From Silurus meridionalis (Eukaryota > Chordata > Actinopteri > Siluriformes > Siluridae), in NCBI RefSeq assembly GCF_014805685.1, contig NC_060887.1, forward strand, positions 18,139,963-18,203,962: a stretch of 64,000 nucleotides of DNA, read 5' to 3'. Both the position numbers and the translations under genes were made by a program. Position 1 is the first letter of the stretch, and each line of letters starts with the position of its first letter. Below, piece after piece: positions 36,841-63,704 of the stretch. The notes beneath the pieces are model-generated. The model was not told the DNA's origin, did not search any database, and was given only the letters and a program-made list of their open reading frames with translations.

Positions 36841-37146
36841 ATCAAATGTTTTTAATCCTCCATACCAGACTTGTAAGAATGAAAGAGCCCCTGGAGAAAA
36901 TAATACTATTTAAAATATTGCTCTGCTAACATAAACTCAACAACTAAAAAACTATCAGAGTATGTGCTATTTGATGATTATATCAAAATGACTTTTTCAT
37001 ATACAAGGAATTGGTATCCTCAGTGCTTTGGTATCCATGTATTCATAATGGTATCATGTGTACTAAAATGGTTTGATTTTAATTTGATGAGTTTCATCAT
37101 CTGTCATTTACAAATTGCAATATGATTATACATCTCAAGCATTTAA

Positions 37147-37360
37147 TACAGTCAGACCCCGACCTACGACCACTTGACTTATGACACTTCAGAGATACGG
37201 AGGTGACCGTCGTATCTCTGAAGTGTCGTAAGTCAAGTGGTCGTAGGTCGGGGTCTGACTGTCGGAACGCATCAAATTCACTCTTCTCGACTTACGAACT
37301 GATGGACTTACGACCGGTTTTTCTTTATCTATCTATGGCGTAAGTTGGGGTCTACCTGTA
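37147..37360. mobile_element. Palindromic mariner-type MITE
   Basis: The 214-bp element has ends tacagtcagaccccgacct and, reversed, tacaggtagaccccaactt, flanked by TA. Within it, 37149-37200 and 37208-37262 are near-perfect inverted copies separated by about 7 bp, forming a hairpin of about 52 bp per arm. No coding frame is present. TA flanks and matching ends point to Tc1/mariner mobilisation. Confidence 0.75.
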
Positions 37361-37871
37361 TAACCCAAGAGGACTGTCCTAGAAAATTATGAAAAAAAAC
37401 CAGATTACATTTAATTTCAGATCAAATCAAAATACACTCTGAGTACAAAAATGCTACTTATTTATTATAAACATCACTGTGTTTCATCACATTTCTTTTA
37501 AGTATTGTTTGTTGTTGTTGTTAGTGTTACTATACTTTAGTGTTTAGTGTTACTATACTATATTTTGGCATATTTTTAGCATGACAGTATGCTGTAGCCA
37601 TAGCCTTCTTTTTGATGAATCTGGGAGGAAAGGCCAGTGCTTAACTTGAGTCAAGTCTTATTTGGATCCCCAGTTGTTGGTCAATTCATATATTTTTTAC
37701 TAAAATAATCTTGGGGACCCCTAAGTCATTTTTTTTTACTTTTCATTAATGGATCCCTAATGCCTTCTGGGGGGTCCCAGACCCCCCCCCCTCAATTCGA
37801 GTACTGGGAAAGGCTGTAGGAACAGGTGGACAAGTGTACCACATTTAAACTGAACTTAATTGTCCAGACTT

Positions 37872-39079
37872 ACAGTGAGGAAAATAAGTATTTGAACACC
37901 CTGCTATTTTGCAAGTTCTCCCACTTAGAAATCATTCAGTGGTCTGAAATTGTCATCGTAGGTGCATGTCCACTGTGAGATACATAATCTAAAAAAAAAA
38001 ATCCAGATCAGTCAGGTTTCTGGCCTGTCGCTGTGAAACACGGAGTTTGAGCTCCCTCCAAAGATTCTCTATTGGGTTTAGGTCTGGAGACTGGCTAGGC
38101 CACGCCAGAACCTTGATATGCTTCTTACAGAGCCACTCCTTGGTTATTCTGGCTGTGTGCTTCGGGTCATTGTCATGTTGGAAGACCCAGCCTCGACCCA
38201 TCTTCAATGCTACCACCCCCATGCTTCACAGTAGGGATGGTGTTCTTGGGATGGTACTCATCATTCTTCTTCCTCCAAACACGTTTAGTGGAATTATGAC
38301 CCAAAAGTTCTATTTTGGTCTCATCTGACCACATGACTTTCTCCCATGACTCCTCTGGATCATCCAAATGGTCATTGGCAAACTTAAGACGTGCCTGGAC
38401 ATGTGCTGGTTTAAGCAGGGGAACCTTCCGTGCCATGCATGATTTCAAACCATGACGTCTTAGTGTATTACCAACAGTAACCTTGGAAACGGTGGTCCCA
38501 GCTCTTTTCAGGTCATTGACCAGCTCCTCCCATTTAGGTCTGGGCTGATTTCTCACCTTCCTTAGGATCATTGAGACCCCACGAGGTGAGATCTTGCATG
38601 GAGCCCCAGTCCGAGGGAGATTGACAGTCATGTTTAGCTTCTTCCATTTTCTAATGATTGCTCCAACAGTGGACCTTTTTTCACCAAGCTGCTTGGCAAT
38701 TTCCCCATAGCCCTTTCCAGCATTGTGGAGGTGTACAATTTTGTCTCTAGTGTCTTTGGACAGCTCTTTGGTTTTGGCCATGTTAGTAGTTGGATTCTTA
38801 CTGATTGTATGGGGTGGACAGGTGTCTTTATGCAGCTAACGACCTCAAACAGGTGCATCTAGTTTAGGATAATAAATGTAGTGGAGGTGGACATTTTAAA
38901 GGCAGACTAACAGGTCTTTGAGGGTCAGAATTCTAGCTGATAGACAGGTGTTCAAATACTTATTTGCAGCTGTATCATACAAATAAATAGTTTAAAAATC
39001 ATATATTGTGATTTCTGGATTTTTTTTTTTAGATTGGAAAATCTCGGATCTCTCACAGTGGACATGCACCTACGATGAC
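37872..39079 (-). mobile_element. Tc1/mariner transposon, right end truncated
   Basis: The left terminus begins tacagtgaggaaaataag and carries an outer motif (taagtatttgaacacc) also found inverted at about 38947-38965. An inner 29-bp perfect inverted repeat links 37952-37980 and 39051-39079. Beyond 39079 the right arm no longer matches the left terminus, so the outer right repeat is lost or replaced. The element carries a broken transposase. Confidence 0.85.
37989..38781 (-). pseudogene. Tc1-like transposase with internal deletion
   Basis: The minus-strand frame opens with [20 protein letters not shown], a helix-turn-helix paired-like DNA-binding region (to about residue 110), then [11 protein letters not shown] with the first catalytic Asp, and runs to VKHGGGS. 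There it shifts frame. It resumes as [20 protein letters not shown], with the second Asp, and [11 protein letters not shown] with the final acidic residue. By the usual Tc1 layout roughly 40 residues between the GGG and GRGW motifs are missing and the frame is broken. All three catalytic motifs survive, in two frames. Confidence 0.88.
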
Positions 39080-39869
39080 AGGTTAAACACTTTGTCAACC
39101 TGGTATACATGTTAGTAACATTCAGTGAGTTCAAGAGTAGGTGAAGCACTGGACTGACAGAGCCAGATTTACATCTATATATATATATTAAATTATTACA
39201 TTCCAAATAACTCATACACGTTGCCTCTTTTAATTATGTCGCATTTTTGGTGCAGTCTGTAACTAGGACGTAAGCCTGAGGTTCATGATCATTTGGAGAA
39301 AAGGTATAGGAGGTATAGGATGAACCAAGGAAGAACTCTTTCAATTTTCGGATGGCTCTTGTTGCCAAAACAGTTCAGATAATCACTTGTTCATCACAAA
39401 ATAAAAATACATTGCAACCTTTATTTATACATGTAATCCACACAGCTTTCCTTCTGGACAAGGACATTTGCTAATGTGTTGTAGATTTAGGAGTTGTAAC
39501 TTTAGTGCAAATATGTGTGTGCTTTTTCCTTTTCACCTACTGTGATATTTTGTTAGTGTTAGTTGCCAGTAGAAGGAATAGGAGAGGCAGCAGAAGGGGT
39601 AATGGCTTCTTCTCATGTATCTTTAACACAGAAATGTAAACTAAATGACTGAGACCAGTCTAATACAGTATATTGGTGATATTTAAACAAATAGTCACAG
39701 GCATGTGCTTATTGCACATGCTCAGTTCAGTGTACGTGTAAGTAGGTTTGTATAATCCAAGGTAATGAAAGCTCTCAGCTACTGTTCTACTTACACCCTG
39801 ATCGCACTGTACAGTGTCTTTAATGTTTATTTAGCAAGTCTACTCAATAATCCTTATTTCTCTTTCCCC

Positions 39870-40175
39870 ATTACCCTTCTACTCTCCTACTCTGCCTCTC
39901 TCTGTCGAGTTAAACATGCTCCTGAGATACCAGTGGCCAGCGATCCTATCCATTTCTTCGATTTATCCCAACACCCTACCTCTGGATGGAGTGTTCTCTT
40001 CACTCAGAGATCACTTTCATCAAGTTTTTTTTATCAGTTTTTCCATGCCACAGTTGCTACTAGGGGAACAAACTTATGGGCACTAAACTTATACATTCCA
40101 ACTTCATAACCTTTTTATCTCTGTAAAGCTGCTTTTGGACAATGTCTATTGTCAAAAGTGCTCAACAAATAAAAA
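39870..40175 (+). mobile_element. 3' end fragment of an L2-like LINE
   Basis: It contains gagataccagtggccagcga, tacctctggatggagtgttc and the terminal gtaaagctgcttttggacaa with a tail in caacaaataaa. It matches the 3' region of the LINE at 48.4-49.5 kb and is 5'-truncated. Confidence 0.6.
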
Positions 40176-40283
40176 AATAACTAAATTAAACTTTATTTTG
40201 GCGATTTCAGCCGAACTTGACGATTTTGTCAACTAAAACGATCTGAAGCCGATAGAAAGTTATATATATATATATATATATAT

Positions 40284-40341
40284 ATGTAACAAAATGTAAA
40301 TTTATATATTTATATATTTATATATTTACATTTCGTTACAT
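40284..40341. repeat. 58-bp palindrome next to (AT)n
   Basis: The arms ATGTAAC.AAATGTAAA and TTTACATTT.GTTACAT surround an AT-rich centre. It adjoins an AT run at 40260-40285. Confidence 0.8.
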
Positions 40342-40504
40342 TTATTTTGTTTTGGGATGTAACGCCTCTGCTGACTGACACAGGTCCCCCTGTCCGAAGT
40401 GAAAAAGTTTAGACCCGAGCAATTAGGATTGATCAGTCACCTCTTGGTGTATGATAATGATGATGATAATATTTCATTTAATTTCCCACCCAGATAGCAC
40501 TGAG

Positions 40505-40598
40505 AAGTCTCTCTGTCCCCCTGTGTGTCCCTCTTTCTCCCTCTCTCTCTCTCCCTGCGTGTGTCCCCATGTCCCTCTCTCTCTCTGCGTGTGTCCCC

Positions 40599-40639
<41 letters not shown>

Positions 40640-40920
40640 CCCTGTGTCCCTCTCTCTCTCTCTCTCTCTCTCTGCGTGTGTGTCCCCCTGTGTCTCTCTC
40701 TCTCTGTCCCCTGTGTGTGTCTCTCTCTCCCACCCTGCGTGTGTCCCCTGTCTCTCTCTCTCTCTCTCTCCTTGCGTGTATCCCCCTGTGTGTCCCTCTC
40801 TCTCTCTGCGTGTGTCCCCCCCTGTGTGTCCCTCTCTCTCTCTCTCTCTCCCTGCGTGTGTGCCCCTGTGTGTCCCTTTCTCTTTCTCTCTCTGCGTGTG
40901 TCCCTCTGTGTGTCCGCTTC
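40505..40920. repeat. CT-rich minisatellite with tgcgtgtgtcccc units
   Basis: CT dinucleotide tracts of varying length alternate with recurring ctgcgtgtgtcccc and ctgtgtgtccctct units, at least ten times. Long Ser-Leu or Arg-Glu frames are repeat artefacts. The array ends at the GC-rich region starting near 40930. Confidence 0.95.
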
Positions 40921-40929
40921 ACTGAGCAG

Positions 40930-41220
40930 TGGCACTGCGCTTTGTTGGCCGTGTGGAGGCGGAGCTCGACTCTGAGGTGACGCTCCGCATGACGGGACTC
41001 TCACATTGTGCGCCGAGATTTTGACGAAAAGAAGCCATAGAGAGGAAAAACCCGACACCGAGGAAGCGCGGGGAAAGGACGAGGAAACGGAGTATGGCGG
41101 AATGGGATAGAAGTTGCATGTCGTATTTAATAAAGAACCCTTCTGTGTTACTTTCTGTGAAACTAATAGGGAAGGCTGAGGCAACAATGGCCGTTGTGTT
41201 GTGAAGAGGAGGTAAGATAC
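40930..41220 (+). promoter_or_regulatory. Orphan CpG-rich promoter-like region with possible first exon
   Basis: A GC-rich segment leads to ATGGCGGAATGG (41094, a YY1-like ATGGCGG context) and a strong donor at 41212 (GAGGAG/gtaaga). The ATG opens a 36-codon frame that stops just before the donor, so a 5' UTR exon with a small upstream ORF is more likely than a coding exon. The orientation is inferred from the donor only. Confidence 0.4.
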
Positions 41221-41485
41221 AATTTATTAGTTTAAACTTTGCTCGAATGAAGGGTTCCGTGTGTTATTTCTGGGGTTATTTGTGTAAGTTTCTTTTGCAA
41301 AAGTTCACTTCTACACGACGACATTTTGTCACGTTGTTTAGCAGGCTGTGATCGAACTCCAGCGTTCCTAGGCAACCTGTTGTCTAGGAAACGCTCGCGC
41401 GGCGTTCCTCACTGGCGCTTCATTTGAGTGCACGTGCTCGCTGTAGTTTTGAACGGAGGACTCGGCAAAGGGGAAAACACACGCC

Positions 41486-41656
41486 ATGCAAAATCACAAA
41501 CCTACAAAAAAAATCACAATAGATCACCCTATTAGAACCATCTGTGCCAGATGTAGTCTGATGCTCCCTTCTTCTTATTGCTCATTCTCCGTCCAAACAA
41601 AGTGGAGAAAACAACCAACTTTAGTTCATTACACCTTTTTAAACATTCCGCCAGAA
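41486..41656 (+). CDS. Possible coding exon of an unidentified gene
   Basis: An ATG in a GC-rich context (41486) opens 57 codons (MQNHKPTKKITIDHPIRTIC, then ARCSLML and ending NIPPE) and meets a consensus donor, GAAA/gtaaga, at 41657. A CxxC pair (ICARC) is the only visible motif. A pyrimidine-rich acceptor at about 41765 could follow, but that reading stops after about 36 more codons. I recognise no family. It may be a first exon, a retrogene remnant or chance. Confidence 0.25.
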
Positions 41657-41794
41657 AGTAAGATGTATTATTAATATTTTAATTTTATGTCCAATATAAT
41701 ATATGTATGTAAATAATGAAAAGTTAAAGAACCTCCTCCAACCCTTGTGTTTTTGTTGTGTTTAGCGCTGCAGTGCGGTTGGACGGCCACGGGG

Positions 41795-41945
41795 TGGTGG
41801 ACTGCGCATGCGCGAAAATCTCTATTTCCCGCCGGCCGGCAGGTGCGGGATGCGGTGCATTGTTGTTAGATTTTCCCGCCAATATTGCACTCGTCCCGGC
41901 CTCCTGGAGCGCGTGGACACCCCGAGCCGGTCTGAACTAGCAATG
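41795..41945. promoter_or_regulatory. NRF1 and E2F motif cluster
   Basis: The palindromic TGCGCATGCGCG (about 41803-41814) is a perfect NRF1-type site. TTTCCCGCC (about 41825) and TTTTCCCGCCAA (about 41871-41882) are E2F-type sites. The block is CpG-rich, so this looks like a housekeeping or cell-cycle promoter. No gene downstream on either strand could be assigned. A frame beginning MAGFTNDDWGRV at 41942 follows immediately but runs into a microsatellite. Confidence 0.45.
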
Positions 41946-42083
41946 GCCGGATTCACTAATGATGACTGGGGACGTGTGATTCACTGCAGAGGGGCAGAAG
42001 ACTGGCAGAAGTCTGGGGAGTCTGGGGTTCTAAGTGTTTGTAATAGTCTGATTAAAATAATAATAATAACAACAGCAATAATA

Positions 42084-42307
<224 letters not shown>

Positions 42308-42309
42308 TT

Positions 42310-43087
42310 TTAAGTTGACTATTTTCAACCCCATCCTCAAAAATAAGTAAACAAACATTGTTCCATAGCCAAGTCAGGACACGTCTGTAAAAATGATTCC
42401 TTGGCCCCCCGACATTAGGCAATAACATTTCTGAGAAAACATTTCTGGCATTTAGCAGAAATGAAAATAAAAATGTTACATAGCTTGCTAGTCTTATTTC
42501 AGTCTTAGTCCTGCCATTTAAATGTCACGGTTATATAAATATACCATAGTTATAATGTGTTAGAATCACATGGTTGTCACTGTGGTCTATAATCCACACT
42601 GTAATTATCACAATGAATGTAAAGACTTCTGGTATTTTTTCGCATCTCAGACTATTCACTTTTAATTACATGTATATTTAATGGTGGTCAATTAAACCTG
42701 CACATCTTTCATTTTACAATACACACATATTACACAGGATGGCACCTTAAGTGTTGTTTTCAAAGTTGGTTCAACTTTATATTTACAATAATGGGATGAC
42801 AGATTTGCCTTTTCTAGGGAAATCTGTCCTGGATATAAAAGTCAGTGATCATTAACACCTGGTCATCTTTACACATTTTCCCTTTCACTTGTTCCTTTAC
42901 ACATCACTACATGCTCTCGCTTTCACTCACACACACACACACGCACACACACAGTTTTTTGCTTTATACATTGACCTGAGGCACCTCTCTGCTACAACAG
43001 TCTCATTCATATAATAAAAGTCAATTGTTGATTTCTCTACTTTGATTTGGCCTCTTCAGATTTAGAGGGACATAGTGTCATCTTTTT
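42310..43087. other. Intergenic DNA downstream of thbs3
   Basis: No exon recognised. There is a short CA run at 42930-42953. Confidence 0.45.
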
Positions 43088-43245
43088 TCTCTTTATTTTT
43101 TTCCTTGTGTTTCCTTTCACACAAGAGCTCAAGAGTCTGACTCGTGCACAGTTGCTGGTTTGCAGACCCAGAGCAAATGTAGAGACTTTGTGAGTGTTTC
43201 TGAATGAAGAGGCAGTGTAGATCAGGGTGGCCATTTTCCCATACC
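43088..43245 (-). other. thbs3: thbs3 3' UTR with candidate poly(A) signal
   Basis: A minus-strand AATAAA (TTTATT at about 43092-43097) lies about 150 bp after the thbs3 stop codon. A short 3' UTR ending here is plausible. The region contains no repeat. Confidence 0.4.
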
Positions 43246-57977
<14,732 letters not shown>

Positions 57978-58019
57978 GTTCTTGGATAAAGCAAAGCAGG
58001 AAGAGCAGGTTGATCTTCA

Positions 58020-58240
58020 GTGGAGGAAAAGTTTAGAAAACTGAGAAGGTTTTCTTATCAAACAAGCTCGGGCGAAGTTGCGGCTGTCGCGTTCAGAGCG
58101 CTCCTTCCGACCAACTGGCTCGTGCACTGAGAGAGAGGGAGAGAGAGAAAGGAAGAGGGAGAGAGAGAAAGAGGGAGAGAGCAATTAAGCGCGCGCGCGG
58201 CGGTGGGTGCGCGTCAATCAATTAACAGCGGTGGACTTTT
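58020..58240 (-). promoter_or_regulatory. thbs3: Likely thbs3 promoter region with GA tract and CpG cluster
   Basis: Just upstream of the thbs3 start codon is a CpG-rich stretch (58060-58115), a GAGA-rich tract (58129-58180) and a GCGCGCGCGG block (58191-58200). This is the only GC-rich segment between thbs3 and mtx1. The transcription start is probably within it. No TATA box is obvious. Confidence 0.5.
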
Positions 58241-58399
58241 TATGACTTTTTGCTTCACTGATCCGGTTCATGCACGTTACCCGTTTATTTTAACATCCAG
58301 ACATTCAGAGTGATTCCTCAACCTATACACACAGAATAGCGGAATATGCACGTATTTGCATACCAAAGTGTTCCCATCTGTGTGGTAACAGTATAAGGT

Positions 58400-58765
58400 A
58401 CACTATATTTGACCATTAAACCCACATGTGATCTAGAAGAATCTTTTTTTTGGTCACATAAACATTACAACTCCTACATTCTTCTCTTCACATATGCCAG
58501 TTTGTTAAAAGTGCTGCGTCAGCCATAATACAGCACCCCTGGAGAACAGAGGGGTTAAGGAGTTTGCTCAAGAGCAGCCATATGTAGTTCTTTCCCAAAC
58601 TTTTACCCTAAAGAGGACATCACACAACTGTCCAAACTTGTACCAACATGACAATTCCCATGTGCACAAAGTGAGGTCTATGAAGACATGGTTTTTCAAG
58701 GCTGGAGTGGGAGAACTTGAGTGACCTTGCACAAAGCCCTGACCCGAACACATTTGGAATGCTGA
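58400..58765. mobile_element. Non-autonomous DNA-transposon-like repeat, copy 4
   Basis: It carries cagccatatgtagttctttc, ccatgtgcacaaagtgaggt and gaagacatggtttttcaagg, all characteristic of the family also seen at 14.35, 17.57 and 20.83 kb. Confidence 0.6.
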
Positions 58766-58769
58766 ACAC

Positions 58770-61700
58770 ATTTGGGATGTATGTATCTGTATGTTTCCCA
58801 GTTTACCAAACATTGCCCCAATACACAAAATAATAGTCAGCATCCTGAACACATTCTCTTTCCAATATCCTTATGTTATTTTAATAATGACTCAAACTCT
58901 CCCAATATATCAGGAATAATGTTTGACTGTCAGCAGGTTAAAAGAGTTAATACTGGACATGATATGGCTATGAAGAAGTTAAAAAAGCTATTTAAATGAG
59001 AATGTCGAAGAGAATACAAGAAATACACTGTCTGAATATTCTAGACTGTGTTCCATTAGAGGAAGATACAAGACAGAATCTGAAGTTAAAATATGAGAGT
59101 TTTCTGTAATAATAAATCCACAGATTAAACATTGCTGCATTAAGAACTGAGAGAAGAAATCATTTCCAAATTAGAGTCGGTCACTCGAAAAGGAACCTGA
59201 ACGATCTGAAAAGTGCGGTAGCTCATGAATTTACAATTTGAATACAAGCTGCACATAAAGTTAAGTCAGTATTTGAGCTGATGAGTAATTATGCTTAGTT
59301 TAGGTTTAAATGTTTAATACTTATTGATATGCTCACAAATGTGACAGTCAAATGTAGAATAACAAAAATAAGACTATATAATTGTCACTGTTGTTTTTGG
59401 TATTGTGGAAGCAAGCAATTTTATTTGAAGAATCTGACTAAAGTAATATGAAAATTATTCAAATGCAAAAAGAGAGGGACAAATGTCAAGGTTATGCAGA
59501 TAATGACCACGCACATGTTCTGAAACCCCAGTGTTCTTTTCACTCATCACTAGTGAATCCAGTAAATCACTCCTGTGATGATTTGTGATATTTACAATTC
59601 TATAGTACAGTTGCAAACCTCAGCAAACCTTGTGTAAAGAAAATAAAGACACTGTTGAAATGAACAAGTACACTGCTATTTCTGAGACCCAGCATTTGAC
59701 CCCTACAGGGAAACACATGACCCCTAATATGACCTCAGCAACCCTCGAGAGCCTTTTTAAACACAAAGCTTTAAAACCTCTTCGCTACAATTCACTGTAT
59801 GCCTTTTAAATTAAATTATGTTCTTGGATTTACAAAATCAGCAGTTTATAATAATGATTTCAAGATGTGTTTAATAAAAGCTCAAAAACATGTTAGGTTT
59901 TGGTGAAGGCAGGCTTGACATTTCCCTCCCCTGCTAGGAGAAACTGTTTATTTTTGATTGCTACTGTGTTGCCTCAGTAACCAATTTTAGCAGCCCATGC
60001 CAAGGAAATATTTCCACTCATACTTCATTATTGCTGGACCTTGAAAGCAGGAGATTTGGAAATAAATGGTTGGTTCTTGCCCTTTTCAAACATCATTACA
60101 CAATTCGAAAGAATTGCTTAAAAAAAAAAAAAAAAAAAAAAAGGCACGCAAACATGAAGTAACGTGCCTGTACGGAATGAGTGGCTTGTTAAAATCATTC
60201 TCTTTCACAGAGGAAAAAATCTGGAGTTTCCAGAAAAATGTTAGAATGCTTAGCACTAGTGAGTCTAAAGGGATGACTCACTTTTTAGCTCCTGAACTAA
60301 ACTAAAAGCAGACACAATCATGACATTCATGTTCAGGCATCACACTCCATCTTTCCCATTCTGACTGGATTGGAATCTCATACAGAACAAAGCCACACAG
60401 TTTTGCTATAAAGTACATTTTCCATTTTTTTCATTAAACTTCATCTCCCATTGAAGAGAGCACATAAGCACATTAGTACACGTGCATGTGGGTGTGCATG
60501 TTCACACATACCCACACCCATATTACATTTGTCCTCAACCACCCCCCACCACCACACCAAATTAACCCAAAACAAAACAAAACAAAAAAAACCTGGAACA
60601 GGAGCCACGGTGAGATTCCTGAGCTGTGCTGTAATACACAGCTGAGTCCATAGGATGCAATGAGGAGACAGACATCAGTTTGTCAGCCCCAGTAAGTATT
60701 GCACAAAACACTAAGACAAAATGAAGAACTAAACATGTTTTTAAAAAACATTCATCACACGTTTTACACCTGATTCGTTGACACCTGATCATTGGCAACA
60801 TCAGTCTACAGTTAAGCGATGTGTTCTGATCTTTTATTTCAATGGGGCAGCAGTCACTAACTGGGCTACTTTTGTTAAGACACTAGCAAGCTAGAGCCTG
60901 AGTCCAATTATAGTCTGACTAAATGCAAATAGCTTTTGGGTTTGTGCTATGGCTGCTGTTATCAACCATCCTCAGAAGCAGCAGGTATCACACATGGTGA
61001 CCTGGACAGATCTGTTTGTAGATGAGGACACTTGATGCCTTTTAATAGTGTGACTTGCATGAGGCTTGCATTAAACAGATGGTCCTTTGTATGCTGGGGC
61101 ACAGTGTTTTAGTAACTTGCAGTGGCACATAGATAGTTCCTATCCTATCCTGCTTACTCCTATCCAATGAGAGTCACTCCTTAGCCCTGCCACCAAAGAT
61201 GCCATAGATATCGAAACGTAGAGCCTATTAGTTGGCATCTCTGGACTTGTCTTAGGGCATTAATTAACAGAGACTGAGAGATAAATGGCACTTTTAAGTA
61301 ATAACACATACAGTGAACATTACTGCTAACAAGGGAAGTATTGTATCACTAGAAAATTATTTTTAATAAATAACAAAATACACTCACCATGGTAGAACAG
61401 ATGAGAGACGTCTATCACAAATTGTGTAGGGCAGGTAAGGTACATCTGGTCTATGTGTACAGAACCGATAACTGTACCCCAGTTATATTTAATACGAGGT
61501 CATATATCACTTTATGACTGTTGGAAGGTCATAGCATACAAATGCTGGCACACAGTAAAGTATCCAGGTGACTCTACCCAGATGTAAAACCAAGATTGGC
61601 TTGTTTCAACAATAATAAATCCTTAAATAACTTACTCCAAGAATGTATTGATAGAGACTTCAAAGCCCTTTTGTAAACAAGGGTGTCTGCCAAATAGCAT

Positions 61701-62490
61701 AAAAATGCTCATAACAGACTCATTTTTAATTCAAATAAAATATCTTTTTGTGCTGATGAAATTATGTAACCTTTGGTACTTAATGGATTATACTAATTGA
61801 TTTGAGCAACCTGGCCATTAAAGGAACAAGAAAAACCAGTAACCTGTTCACACATCAAACCTCATCAAATGTCAAATATCCAGTACTGTTTATTTAATAG
61901 CAAAATCACAAATATTTGTTCTATTTTTGATGGTTTAAACCAGGCACAGGAAATGCAGCAGAAATTTGATGGCACACAAATCGAGTTAAATTTAAGTCAC
62001 TAGAGTTCATCAGCCACCAACTGTTCATAACACTTTATAAAGGATGACCCCCCTTTACTGTATATAGACACCTACGCAAATTAGACAGATAAGACAAAAG
62101 TCACACAAATAAAAACACATTTATGCCTGAATCTGATGTAGAATGGCATGCGGGTAAAGAAATGTAGGTGCAATTGCAATATAAAAGAAATGTAGCAAGG
62201 TCCCAGAAGTGAAGACATAAAACCGTGATAGATGGAAGGAAAATAAGACAGACAGATTATTACTGTTGAAGGGAGGAAAGCTTTTAAACCCCAAACACTT
62301 ATCCAGACATGAAAAATGATGTATAAGTCACAGAAAAATCTCTAGTGGCAGATACGGGGGAAAAGAAACTTGAACAATCACAATATCTGTATAATTTATC
62401 CGAATTATTTATTTATTTATTTATTAATTTTTTTTAAGATGCAGCAAAAAGAAAAATGTAATAAACCACTAGTCTTTTTTTTTTTTTTGT
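58770..62490. other. Intergenic DNA between thbs3 and mtx1
   Basis: No exon recognised on either strand. There is an A-run at 60121-60142 and a short TTTA run at 62408-62424. Otherwise the sequence is AT-rich and unannotated. Confidence 0.5.
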
Positions 62491-62494
62491 AACT

Positions 62495-63006
62495 AGGCAA
62501 ACTTTATTAAAGCTCTTGGTTTTAATGTTTATATACAACATGTTTTGAAGGCTTTGGAACAAACAACAATATTAATTAAAAATAAATAAATCTGATCTAA
62601 GCGCTGGACATCATGACTCGCTTGAACATCGCAAAGATAAGCAGGAATGTGTCTCTCAGTGGTCAATGCAACAAGGCAAAAAAGCTAAAGTACTATGAAG
62701 AGAGACTACTAAGCAAGTCGAGATGCTGGTCCATCAATGTAATCTGACTAAATATCTAGTGGATAAACAGGGGAAAAAAAGCACAGGCCATATCAGATTA
62801 TCAAATTCAAGTCTGATTTTGGAACACAATACCTTTTATAGTACCTTTTAAAACAATACAATGAAAAGCTTCTGAAGAGTGAATGAAGACACTAGAAACC
62901 TAGCATCCCATTATAAAAACAAAAATCACAATTATAATATTCCCCATAGTGTAAATCTCCAGTGAAGATTTTGTCCAAATGAAGTTATTTCCCACTGCAC
63001 CTTCCA
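62495..63006 (-). other. mtx1: mtx1 3' UTR with poly(A) signal
   Basis: A minus-strand AATAAA (TTTATT at 62503-62508) lies about 500 bp past the mtx1 stop, followed by a homopolymer run (62475-62488). The intervening DNA has no coding frame or repeat that I recognise. Confidence 0.5.
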
Positions 63007-63600
63007 TCACTCCTCCTCATCATTAAGATCAGTGGAGGTAGTGTTTCCTGTTAGCCCCTCCTCCTTCACATGCTCAATAGCAACAATGCCTGTGAGAAAA
63101 GCATAGCCCAACATGGCTGCTACAGCTACCAGGACTGAAAGCAGCTGTTTGCGTCTCTTATAAGGCTCACGGTCAAAGTTGCTCCCTTCCTGGACATTAG
63201 ATGCTGGATGACCAATTCTTTCTGTAAGTAAACAAAATCAATTATTAAACATATATGTATCTTATGTATACACTTTATCCTGAGTGGAGTCATGCAATTC
63301 GAGGACTAATTACAATAACACTAAGCATAAGGCACCAAACCAAACATGATGACAGTATACAATTTATTTTATCTGAATCCCAAACAAAAAAATAATAGAG
63401 TACAGCAAATACTACTACTCCTAATAGTAAATGGTACATCACCTTGATTCTCATCAGGGAAATACAGGGATAGGATATTAGAGCAGAAAGTTGTCAGGTT
63501 TTCCAGAGCCGTCAGGTGCTGCTGTAGTTTACTGCTGGGCAGCCTGATCTTCAGTAGTGGTGCCAAGTAGCCAAACACATAGGCATCAAGGGAGGAGGGC
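63007..63600 (-). CDS. mtx1: Metaxin-1, last two exons (5' part beyond window)
   Basis: Metaxin-1 is a mitochondrial outer-membrane protein that works with the SAM complex in beta-barrel import. Two exons are clear. Exon 63600-63443 encodes [17 protein letters not shown] and continues to YFPDENQ, part of the GST-C-like helical domain. Exon 63221-63007 encodes [13 protein letters not shown] followed by a single hydrophobic tail-anchor segment ([20 protein letters not shown]) and an acidic end, NDEEE. Splice phase agrees (1 nt + 2 nt) between them. The tail anchor and the basic EPYKRR stretch before it match MTX1 rather than MTX3. A GT donor at 63967 suggests another exon at the right edge, but in the required phase a TAA occurs within the last bases of the window, so I do not include it. 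Confidence 0.9.
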
Positions 63601-63704
63601 CTGGAGAGTAAGTTTCAAAGTGAGCTCTCTATAGTCTGCTCTTCATAAACAGGAGGAATTTATAAAGCTTTAGCAATAACGAAGCTATTCTATAATCTCA
63701 TGTG

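Noticed and set aside
40437..41187. Long frames over the CT minisatellite, up to 237 codons
   Set aside because: They are repeat-encoded in several frames on both strands at once, which is typical of low-complexity DNA rather than genes.
41942..42050. Frame MAGFTNDDWGRV as a first coding exon
   Set aside because: It has a promising ATG after NRF1/E2F sites but no clear donor before it runs into the microsatellite, and no recognisable family.
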